DNA of 64,000 nucleotides from Raffaelea ambrosiae (lineage: Eukaryota > Ascomycota > Sordariomycetes > Ophiostomatales > Ophiostomataceae): the NCBI GenBank assembly GCA_002778195.1, contig PCDI01000013.1, positions 453,021 to 517,020 on the forward strand, in the 5' to 3' direction. Below are positions 40,427-49,378 of the stretch, one piece after another. Within the stretch, counting starts at the first letter, position 1. Each line of letters opens with the position of its first letter. Below the pieces are notes generated by a model. That model was not told where the DNA came from. It did not search any database and worked only from the letters and a program-made list of their open reading frames with translations. Made by a program: the position numbers and the translations under genes.

Positions 40427-42056
40427 AAATGCCGGACGAGGAGGAATTATGAGAATTCTTAAAAACAGAGGATATGACGGGAAGACCAGACCACCGTGAC
40501 ACAACCACGCAACTCTCCAAAATAAAAAAAAACCTTAAAAGCTGTCACCCCAAAAAACGAAGGCGCGAAAACGAGCGTAAGTGGCACTGAGCGCCAGCCA
40601 AAGACAAGAGGCAGATCAAGCTTACAAAGAGCCCAGTCGATAATAGGGAAGGGGAAAAAGGGAAGAAAGGGAAGAGAGGGAGATCGCTGGGCCAAATAGA
40701 GGCAAGAGAAAGGGGAGATAAGGCCCTATTTTAGTGCTGCATAATAAAGCGGGACCTCTGCTGCTTCTTCTGGGGGCGCCAGAGCCGCGGCAGGGTGCGG
40801 CAGGGAGTCCATTGGCAGCGTGGGGCAGCGTGTGGCAGCGTGTCAGCGTGGTTTTTTTGTGTTCTTTATTTTAAAATACTTTAAATACGAGCAGGATCGC
40901 CCGTCTGCGAGACAACAAAGAGCCTGCGAGCCTGGGAAGGAACGACCTAGACCGCGCCTGCCTGCCTACCCCCCAGCGCCGCTAGCAGAAACAAGCATTG
41001 TTCCCCTGCACCCGAGACCCCGACAAAAGAAACGAACAAAAAAAGGGGGCTGCTGGACGCTGGGACGCTGGGACGCTCTAAACGGCTCGGAAATGACTCA
41101 AAATGGGCCTAAACCCTCGCAACTGTCGGTGGTCCTTGCAGCAAAACGGTGCGCAGGAGCAGCTGGAATCTGCCGAGAGAGACGGAGCCAGGAAACAAAA
41201 AAAAGAAAAAAAAGAAGAAAGCAAAAAGAAGAAATAAGGAGGTCTTTCCCACCCTCCTTTTGGGTCGTCAAAAGGAGCCCAACACGACAAACGCTGCACG
41301 GGGACAACGCCACGGCCACACGAAAACGGTCCCTCGCTTCAGGGCTACCCCTGCCGTTAAGGCCACTCAATAATACTGGCCACGTGATGGCTAAATTTAG
41401 CCGGGCATAGCACTAGAAGGAAAAACAGCCACCAGACCAGGCCTCGGTCTCCAATGTGCGTTGCATTGGGTGCTACAGCGTTGCGCGTACCATTTGCCAA
41501 CTTCCAGTCAAGGTTCTGTCTGCCAGATGATTTGTCCTTTCTGACTGCGTGCTATCTGCTGTGCTATCTGCCGGGCACACGGCACGGGCAGAGAACGATT
41601 GCCTGGTAGACCGTCCTGTGCCCGGGATCCTGAATGGCCGGAAGGCCAGGTGCGATACCACTCTGGCACGGCAGGAAGGGAGAAAACGAAAAAGAAACGC
41701 AAAAAAAAAACCTGGTGTGTCGCCAAGGAAGGATGGCGTCCGGCCGATAACAGCCCGCCGTGAATAAAATCAAATGAAAATGGGGGGCACAAGGCTGCTG
41801 CCAGGGTAAAATGGCCACCCGTCGAAATCGCTCATAGTACATACATAGTAGTACGAGTAGAGTTTTGGCCAAGGCAACGACATACCACCTGCTTGGATAA
41901 ACAGGACGGGGCGGCTCAAAAAAAGGCAGCGAGATACCCGTCAACAATCAAGATCTCAGCGATGCCAAGAGAGCCTTGGCTCTTTGTCCCGACAATTTTC
42001 CCAGTCCGCTCTGCACGGGGACACGACATCCGCGAACCAGCTGGTTATCTGGTCAG

Positions 42057-43199
42057 TCAATAGCTACCCAGCGTGTGCAGGCACAGCCGGTTGCTCCTCG
42101 ACAACAGGCGCTTCGAAAGTTCATACAACAGCGACGGCGTCTCCTTCAGCTGCTTGGCCGCCTCTTCGTCCTCGAACAGCTCCCCGTGCGTCGCCAGTGC
42201 ATCCAGCACCGCATTGCGCAGCGGGTCTTCCTTGTCCGGGATGGTAAAGTCGTACGCCTCCCGGACCGCCCGCATGAACGCCTTGGCGTCCCAGTCCTGC
42301 CCCAGGCTGGTCTGGAAGAGCGCCAGGGCGTAGTTCCCGAGTCCCTGGATATCGTACCGGTCGGCCATGGTGTACACGCACGCATGCAGCTCGAGGGGGT
42401 GGAAGACAAGGCTCGAGTGGACGGGGCTGTCCCCATCATCAAGCGTTGTTGCGGCGGTCGAGGCGTCAAAGCCGGAGATGTCCGTCTGCCTGTCGGCGTC
42501 GTAGCTCAGATGGTAGAGGTAGTAGATCATGATATGGACCAGCTGTGGGCACTCTTGGGGCAGGCAGATCACGCTTTCCCTAGCTTCCTGTACGGGTCGT
42601 TTAGTTGGCGGACCTCACGTCTGCCTCCGCACCCGACACGTCATGCCTTGTTCCTCTTCTTCCTCTTCCAAACTTACCTTGAAACCAGAAGCACCTCCCG
42701 CCAACATGGCCGTGAACACCGGAGACCGGGGGCACACAACAGCCCGGTGGACGGCATAAGCTCTTTCGGGGCAGCAAATGGTAAGGTCGGTGTAATTGCG
42801 GCTCACATACAGACTGTGAAACATGCCGTCAGTATTGGGACTGTTCCCAAAACGAAAGGACAATGGCGAGAATCCCATGGCCAGCGAACCACCCGAGACC
42901 TACCTCCGAAACGAGCCCAACACTTCTGCAATCCCGTCCGGTCGAGGCTCTGTCTCCCGTCCCACTACTGGCTGCGTAAACGTGTTGTGGGTTCTATGCC
43001 ATGCAACGCCACGAAAATTGGAAGCTGGAGTATATCCAGTACCGATTGAGGCCCCTCCAAAACGATGGCCACGAGTAGCACCAACCGCTGGACCGGCATG
43101 GAAGGGCAGATCGTCGTGACTGCTGTCGTTGCCATCGCCCTGGGCCACCGCCTCAAGGTATGCTGCCTGAGTGTGCAGGGGTACGAAGTTCATGGTCAA
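42057..43199 (-). CDS. BTB/POZ domain protein, copy 1
   Basis: Three exons, 43199-42904, 42813-42678 and 42587-42057, give 320 residues. Exon 1 is a non-conserved N-terminal extension. Exon 2 starts SLYVSRNYTDLTIC and covers the first half of the BTB fold (AVHRAVVCPRSPVF). Exon 3 has ESVICLPQECP and the C-terminal helical part (YDIQGLGNYALALF). BTB proteins dimerise and often serve as Cullin-3 adaptors or transcription cofactors; no second recognised domain such as Kelch, MATH or zinc finger is present. Intron 1 (GTAGGT, CTGAC branch, TTTCACAG) is phase 2 and intron 2 (GTAAGT, TACAG) is phase 0, at the same places as in copies 2 and 3. A frame read straight through intron 1 gives a false 243-residue version from 42878. 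It is inverted relative to copies 2 and 3. Confidence 0.8.
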
Positions 43200-43960
43200 A
43201 GAACAATATCGAGAGATGTCCGTTCGAGGGGCTCAATGTGGTTGCTACCAAATGTATGATCCCAGGAGGAACAAACGAAAGAAACATTTAGATGCGCTTC
43301 AATTCAGCAGCCATGTGAGGGCGATGACCGCATACTGTGAGAAAATGCCCTGCCCTACATGGCCCCGGCCGACCAGGCAAAGGCGCACCAACGACTTGTC
43401 CTCGTGCGTAGACCAGCTAGCCTTCGCGATCCACGTCATAATTGTGCGGTTGGATCGAATGCGCGCTACGACTAAGCCTCTGTGAATTTTCCCGGCACAG
43501 CTAGTCGTCGACTCGTTTGTAGGATGGCGTTCGAGCTTCGGCTGGCCACACGTGAGCTTGCAGGGGCGAAAGCACATCGGGCTGTCCTCCATGCCCCTGA
43601 CGGTGTGGCAAACGCCAGGCTGCCTCTGTGTCAAAGATGGGGGAGTCTAGCTTCAATTGCCAGCCAACCAAAGCAACCCATGTGGCTGAGGTCGCCCACT
43701 TTGAGGCTTGCAACATCCTACCCAATGCACGCCAGCAATAGCTGCGCCAAAAGGCGAACGATGTGTTCTCGCTCAAAACGGGGTTCTGCACTTTCTCTTC
43801 CCCGAGTTTAAATAGGAGGGGACGGCCAGTCGACACTGCCGAGACTCTGTCCATGACCAGCCACCGAAAGCGCACTGCGACGAAGTGCATCCGCTGCCAA
43901 ATTCATTGCCCACTAGAGTGAGGCTAGCTCTCGACGGGTCGGCCCAGACAGAGATCCACC
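43200..43960. promoter_or_regulatory. Divergent region between BTB copies 1 and 2
   Basis: 761 bp between two outward-facing starts. The sequence TTTAAATAGGAGG at 43806-43818 is a TATA-like element about 150 bp before the copy 2 ATG and is followed by mixed-composition leader. No gene was seen. Confidence 0.45.
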
Positions 43961-44768
43961 ATGGACAAGCTTCGCGCAGGCCTCGTCAGGCAAGTCGATC
44001 ATCCCACGCGACTGTCAAGATCAGCAAAACCGGTGCCGGACCTGGCATAGCACACTCCGTTCCTGACCGCTTGTGTAGACTGCTCGATACTGGCGAACTG
44101 TCGGACCTCGTCATATCCTGCCAGGGCCAGAAGCACAATGTCCACAAGGCTGTCATCTGCTCACAGTCGGAGGTCTTTATGCGCATGATGACAAGCGGGT
44201 TCAAAGTGGGCTTCTCTCACCCCTTTTCCCACCTTCCACAACGAAATCCCAAAGTGTATCTCATCTGACATGGCCATGGCGGAAGGAGTCGTCTACGAAT
44301 ATTATTGATCTGCCCGAAGACGATCCGCATATTGTCAACATCATGGTGCACTACCTGTACCATCTGGACTACGACCTTTCTAGCATGGGCCTGCTCAAGC
44401 GGCCCGAGAGCCCAGTTGATGGCAGCACCCCAAGTGCCCAGTCCGAGTCCGACGAATACCACCCAATCGTCTTTCATGTCAAGGTCTATCTGATCGCAAG
44501 AAAGTACATGCTCCATGGGCTGAAGGACGAGGCCTTGAAGCAGTTCATGTGCTGTCTGGACTACGACTGGGAAAGCAAGGCGTTCCAGCAAGCTGTCGTC
44601 GAGACATACGAGTGGACGGACGAGAGCGACCAAACACTTCGCGACACCATTCTCGAGAGCTTGCACATCCACAACGATATTCTCGATGATGGCAATCTGA
44701 TCCCCGAGCTCGAAAACGCACGGAGGGTATTTTTGGATTATGTTCGGTTCATGAAAAAGAACTACTAA
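43961..44768 (+). CDS. BTB/POZ domain protein, copy 2 (with a GC-AG intron)
   Basis: Exons 43961-43989, 44079-44205 and 44286-44768 give 212 residues. The ATG lies in a strong context (CCACCATGG). Exon 1 encodes MDKLRAGLV. Intron 1 has the donor AG/GCAAGT, the exact consensus for GC-AG introns, with CTGAC 12 nt before the acceptor TGTGTAG. Splicing gives MDKLRAGLVRLLDTGELSDL, a normal BTB opening, at phase 2. Intron 2 uses a weak donor (AAA/GTGGGC) and GGAAG acceptor at phase 0. The BTB core has DLVISCQG, NVHKAVICSQS and IIDLPEDDP; the C-terminal helices include YMLHGLKDEALKQF and ETYEWTDESD. Function beyond a protein-protein interaction role is not evident. Confidence 0.8.
43990..44078 (+). 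other. GC-AG intron of BTB copy 2
   Basis: This 89-nt intron starts GCAAGT instead of GTAAGT and ends TGTGTAG. It occupies the same codon position and phase as the GT-AG introns of copies 1 and 3, which is the main support for it. Confidence 0.7.
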
Positions 44769-45245
44769 AGGATCAAAGTGCCAAGAGGAAGACCGGGTGC
44801 GAGGCACAAGAAATTGGAAGAAAGTATGACGAGAGGTAGCTGTTGGCATGAGACCGATGAGGCAACCAGGAACGTGGATCGCCCATCTTGTTAATGATTT
44901 ATTAGCATACCTGTAGTTTTTATGGGAGGGGGTCTCTTGAACTTTCCTTTTTGACTTATTTTGTAGAGGCGCCGTGATGGTGGCATTGAGCTTCGCCGAG
45001 ATTGGTCGTGTACAGTACTTGTCTAGCATTGCGGCCTTCTCCTTGACTTACTTTGAACTTTGACAAGCGTTTGACCACGCACGCCCAGATGGTACGCCTT
45101 GAGGGGTTTGCTGTCCAGCCACGTACGATTGAGGCCTACTACCCCGCCAGCATTGATACGAACAAACCTCAGTTCGCTTTCACTTTTCTTCTCGCCCTCT
45201 TGGTTTATTTTAATTTCTCTATCCTCGACCAGGAAGCACACAAGA
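44769..45245 (+). promoter_or_regulatory. Spacer between BTB copies 2 and 3
   Basis: 477 bp in head-to-tail orientation. It holds the 3' end of copy 2, with ATTTATTAG-type AT-rich DNA near 44895, and the promoter of copy 3, with a T/C-rich leader at 45175-45225. No other gene was seen. Confidence 0.45.
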
Positions 45246-46125
45246 ATGGGAAAAAAGAAAACAAATAAAGGCAAAGCACAATACAACGACTCAGAATCAC
45301 CATCAGACACCGGCATTGTACCAATGGCGCCTCGCGATATAGGAAAAAATCCAACTACTGAGCTTACTGAAGCTCTCAAAAGGTAGGGCTCTGTCACTGC
45401 CAATATTCAAGCTCGCGATTACGCCCGGCTATCGCATCTCAGTCGACGCTAACATCCGGGTTGTTGACTGTCGAAGCCTTTTTGTGAGCGGTGACTTTTC
45501 GGATCTCGTCATTTCGTGCCAAGGTCATCAGCACAATGTACACCGCGCTGTTGTGTGTTCACGATCGGACGTTTTCTCGCGTATGGTGAAAAGTCCGATG
45601 AAGGTAGGGTGCAGTTCCTTCTTCTTTGCTCGCGGCCGCTTGTACTCGCATGGTTTTCATTGTGTTGACCCATTTTTTGAGCAGGAGTCCAGCGGTGTGA
45701 TTGATCTTCCTGACGACGACGCTCAAGCTGTTGATGCCATGGTGCAATACTTTTACAACTTGGATTACGAACGTGATCCAGGTGGACTGATTGAAGCAAT
45801 GGGCCACAAACCACATCACGAAATTGTTCTTCATGCCAAGGTATACCTACTAGCCAGACAGTATATGGTTGACGGCCTGAAGAACCTGGCATTGAAGAAG
45901 TTCTGGCGTGCCACAATCGACGAATGGGATGACACGGCTTTTCAGAAGGCAGCAGTGGAAGTTTACGAATGGACGAACGAATCTGATGAGGAATCTGATG
46001 AGGAATTCCGCAAAACGATAGTCGACAGACTATACGACCATATATCCATTTTTACCAGAAACAAAATGACGCCAGAGTTTGCGGCCACAAGCAGCCTCCT
46101 GATAGACGTCATCAAGCGCCTCTAG
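45246..46125 (+). CDS. BTB/POZ domain protein, copy 3
   Basis: Exons 45246-45382, 45477-45603 and 45685-46125 give 234 residues. Exon 1 is a Lys/Ser-rich N-terminal extension beginning MGKKKTNKGK. Exon 2 is exactly 127 nt, as in copy 2, and encodes SLFVSGDFSDLVISCQG and NVHRAVVCSRSDVF. Exon 3 begins ESSGVIDLPDDD and carries the helical C-terminus (YMVDGLKNLALKKF, EVYEWTNESDEESDEE). Introns use GTAGGG donors at phase 2 and phase 0. It is the closest relative of copy 2 and lies head-to-tail with it, indicating tandem duplication. A duplicated NESDEESDEE motif is private to this copy. Confidence 0.82.
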
Positions 46126-46330
46126 GGATGGCGTTACTAATGACAAGACTCCGGAGTTGAGCCAGAAGAATACAGAGGAACATGGAGGTAGCCACTATAA
46201 CGATCTATAAGGATAGTCTCACATGGTTTTGATTCTCTGTTGAAGTATCGTGCTTTGGTATTTTACCCTGTTCTGTTGTCGCTGGGTTTGGCTTTCTTCT
46301 CTCTTCTTGTGTTTGCTTTCCTCGGAATCG

Positions 46331-46585
46331 GAGAGGATTTCGACAGAGCTGAGCTGGGGTGGCACCGCATTCCAGGGCGCTGCAGCCAAGGCCTACGAAT
46401 ATACAGACGAGAGCGACCAAGAGCTCCGAGCTGTCGAACAGGTGTACGATGACAGGCACATCTAGGATAAAGACGAATTGGTCCCCCGGTTTGTAGCCAC
46501 GGGCCTCTTGGTGTTAGATTACATCGAGTACATGAATATCCTGAGCAGACAGCCAAACCGAGCTTCACAACAGACCCTTTATTAA
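46331..46585 (+). pseudogene. Decayed C-terminal fragment of a fourth BTB-family gene
   Basis: One frame reads WGGTAFQGAAAKAYEYTDESDQELR, then meets TAG at 46463-46465. It continues in the same frame as DKDELVPRFVATGLLVLDYIEYM, ending at 46585. This aligns with the ends of copies 2 and 3 (AFQQAVVETYEWTDESDQ ... LIPELENARRVFLDYVRFM). The BTB half is absent upstream. I describe it as it stands and call it a pseudogene from the stop and the missing N-terminus. Confidence 0.75.
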
Positions 46586-47093
46586 CCAAGTACAAGAAAA
46601 AAGAACAATAATTGGCCGTTAGTCTGTCGGTCGTGAACGGACGGATTTCTTGGTGGGCCATGTTGGCTGGCGGGGCTCAGCCTCGCCCAGTCTCGAGGGT
46701 GCGCTAGCCGCATACCGGCAAGATGTCGCGAAAAGTCAGCGTGGGGCGGACAGAAAAAGCTGGTGCCTAGCGGGGGATGTGTGGATTGTTACGTGGACAG
46801 CGAATAGGCTGCGGGATGTTGGGACAGGGCTGAATTGGGCAGGTGCTGACCGTTGGCACCTTCCCTGGGTTGCGCCATGTTTCTGAGCCTGTTGAAAAGC
46901 AGGCCAGTCCCCAAATACTCGTAAAATGAAGGCCAGACAGATTGTCTCTTTTTTTTTTTGCGTGTTCCCTAGAAACCCGAATTTCACTCCTCCCCTTCCT
47001 CCCCCCCTCAACTAGTTACTCTGTCTCTCTCTCTCTCTCTCTCTCTCCTGCGCGTGTAAGCCAAGCATCATCAATCACCGCGCGCCGTGAAGA
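46586..47093 (+). promoter_or_regulatory. Upstream region of the 474-residue orphan
   Basis: 508 bp with T-rich and C-rich stretches near 46950-47010 and a TC microsatellite at 47021-47047, shortly before the ATG. Nothing else was recognised. Confidence 0.4.
47021..47047 (+). repeat. TC microsatellite
   Basis: About 13 TC units in the leader of the orphan gene, 47 nt before its ATG. Confidence 0.9.
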
Positions 47094-48518
47094 ATGATTT
47101 CGCCCGCGTCGTCTACGGCGGCCGAGGAAAAGAGCCGCCTGGAGCACCACTACGAGAAATTGGCCCTGGCCCAACGCGAAAGCCAGATCGAAGTGAGCGA
47201 TGCCGACGCCTACGGCCACAGCGCGGAGAACAGCAGCGGCAGCCATGTGACGAGCATCACGGCTGCTGGGCCCTCCTCCTCGCCGCACGGGGCCGAATTG
47301 GCCGGGAACGGCGACGGGTCGGTGTCGTTGCCGAGCTCGCCGGTGTCACCGGTGTCCGCGGGGGCCGTGTCGCCAAATGCGTCGGCCGCGGTCAACGGCA
47401 AGTCTCTGCCGCCCTACTATTCGGGCCCGTCGTCGAGCGCCCATGCGGCGGCCATCCAGCGGCAGATGGGGGGCCGCCGGAACAGCAGCATGACCAGCAT
47501 CAACGGCAGCGGCGGCGGCGACAGCGGCGGCTATGGCCATGACGGCGCCCCCCGACGGTACCCGGGCCTGCCGGCGATCGACTACCGGATCTACAGCCCG
47601 CCGCTGTTCACGCTGTCGTCGGACAAGACGACGCTCAAGTCGAACGCGCCGTACCTGTCGGCGTCGGTGGCGGCGCTGACGACGCTGATGCGGCAGCAGG
47701 CCAGCGTGCCGCCCAAGGCGCAGGTGCACATCACGGGCAAGCGCGGGCGCAAGGTCGACTTTGCCGTCAAGCTCAACCTGATGAGCCTGCTGGTGCCGGA
47801 CGGCGACCGGCGGCAGCTCAACTACGTGCGCTGCGTCGGGACGGGCGAGCTGGCCATGCGCGGCAGCAGCGCCAAGAAACCGACCCTCCTGCCGGACCCG
47901 ACGCAGTTTGACCGGACCACCGTCAACGTGGCCAGTGCCGACTCGGTGGCCGCACGGAACGCGGCTGCTGCTGCCGGCCTTGGAGGCGGCGACCGCAAGG
48001 CGCATCTTCTTCTGAACCCGACCGGCGATGCGCTGGAAGCCTGGTGCCGGCTGTTTGTGGAGGACCGCGCGTCTGTCAAGGAGTTCGTCATGGAGCGGCA
48101 GGTGGCCAACATGGACACGAACTGGATGGAGGGCCAGATCCGGAGCATGGTGGCGACGACGGGCTACAAGGGCCAGGTGCACGTGACGTTCCCGGTGACA
48201 CACGCGCGCGTGGTGGTGCAGAGCCCGGACAAGCTGAACAAGGTGTTCAGGGCGGTGGTGGCGCTGGTGGCGGGCAGGAGCACGTACGAGGTGGTCAAGG
48301 CGGTGTGGCCGTTTGCGACGCACCGCAACGGCGACTTTGACCGGGTGTGCGCGGTGCAGAGCGAGGAGACGTGGTGGAAGGAGTGGCGCGACCCGATCCT
48401 GTACGCGATCAGCACCAAGCGTCGCGGCTGGGTGACGAACGAGGACAAGCTGGAGGCGCTGATGGAAGGGGTGGGCAAGGGCATCACGCAGGTGGACTGG
48501 GGGTCGGAGATGGAGTGA
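47094..48518 (+). CDS. Fungal protein of unknown function with a structured C-terminal half
   Basis: Single exon, 474 residues. Residues 1-155 are Ser/Gly/Ala-rich and likely disordered. From about 160 (LPAIDYRIYSPPLFTL) the chain is complex and looks structured, with mixed beta-alpha character: VHITGKRGRKVDFAVKLNLM, LNYVRCVGTGELAMR, AHLLLNPTGDALEAWCRLFV and WPFATHRNGDFDRVCAVQ. There is no signal peptide, membrane span or catalytic motif I can name. The composition and third-position GC fit a genuine gene. I do not recognise the family and assign no function. Confidence 0.75.
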   Translation: MISPASSTAAEEKSRLEHHYEKLALAQRESQIEVSDADAYGHSAENSSGSHVTSITAAGPSSSPHGAELAGNGDGSVSLPSSPVSPVSAGAVSPNASAAVNGKSLPPYYSGPSSSAHAAAIQRQMGGRRNSSMTSINGSGGGDSGGYGHDGAPRRYPGLPAIDYRIYSPPLFTLSSDKTTLKSNAPYLSASVAALTTLMRQQASVPPKAQVHITGKRGRKVDFAVKLNLMSLLVPDGDRRQLNYVRCVGTGELAMRGSSAKKPTLLPDPTQFDRTTVNVASADSVAARNAAAAAGLGGGDRKAHLLLNPTGDALEAWCRLFVEDRASVKEFVMERQVANMDTNWMEGQIRSMVATTGYKGQVHVTFPVTHARVVVQSPDKLNKVFRAVVALVAGRSTYEVVKAVWPFATHRNGDFDRVCAVQSEETWWKEWRDPILYAISTKRRGWVTNEDKLEALMEGVGKGITQVDWGSEME

Positions 48519-49378
48519 AGTCGGGGGTTTTGAGAGTGTGGGTGGTAATAATTGATCCGGAGGAGATCCAAGTCCAGCTGGTTGCATAGCCGTATCCATT
48601 CATTTGAAGCGTTGGCGTTTGGAGTCTTTTGGGGGGGGCCATCACCTTTTCTTCATTCTCAAGTCTCAATAGTGTTTTTTGGATTATCATTCGTTTTCCG
48701 TATAATTTTTTTTGGAATACCTATTGGGGGGGGGGGGGTTGTCAAGAATTACCCTTCTTCTTGGATCGCTTTTTTCTCTTCACCACTGGACAGTGGCCGT
48801 ATCTTGCCCGTTCTGTCCCGAGTTTGCTGAGCTGACTTTGACGTTGGTTAGTTCTTGTCTTCCCGTTGCGCCAGCTCTACGAGAGGCAGCTGCTCTAGCT
48901 TGGATGCACCAGTTTGAGGCTGAGTTCTGCTGATATCCACAGCTAATCCGATCTAACTCGGCCGCACTTTTCGTTCTCACGACTCCGCCACCATGGCGTT
49001 TCGGTTTGACTCACAGCTGAAGCAGCCTCTATACCAAAAATCTGTCCCAAGTGAGTCATTGCCCGCAGGGGCCGGGAACAGCAGCCAACCAAGCTTCCCC
49101 TGGGTTCCGCTTCTGGTGCTAGCCTCGTAGGGGTTCACTAACACGCAGCGGACTGACAGGGCCGAAAGCTGACTTCCGACATTCCATGCGAGAATGCCGA
49201 TCTTCTGTATATAGAAGAACTGTCCAGCATAACACGAGAAGCAGAAAAAACAACAAGACCAACAACGACCAAGGAAGGCCGACAATATCGCATCTCTCCT
49301 CGTTCGACTGCGCACTGCCTCTGCTTTCATTAGCTATCAACAACATCCCACCAAAGCCCAGAGAAACAATAGCCAGCC
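48519..49378 (+). promoter_or_regulatory. Upstream region of the four-domain RNA gene
   Basis: 860 bp. It includes the 3' flank of the orphan gene, T-rich tracts, a 13-nt G run at about 48726-48738, and a mixed-composition leader. No gene was seen. Confidence 0.45.

Larger units (their letters stand above)
40059..42056. other. Upstream region of TM9 and 3' flank of the BTB1 gene
   Basis: No gene supported. Contains a four-copy dodecamer repeat (40212-40256), a 22-nt G run (40405-40426), AT-rich oligo-A stretches (40510-40720) and ordinary intergenic sequence up to the BTB1 stop. Small frames at 40820-41410 and 41500-41950 have no recognisable content. Confidence 0.5.

Noticed and set aside
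42615..42878. Start of BTB copy 1 at the ATG 42878
   Set aside because: That reading runs through a clear intron (CTGAC branch, TTTCACAG) and breaks the exon pattern shared with copies 2 and 3.
41976..43049. 357-codon plus-strand frame across BTB copy 1
   Set aside because: The opposite strand has a BTB domain and proper introns; this frame has no domain.
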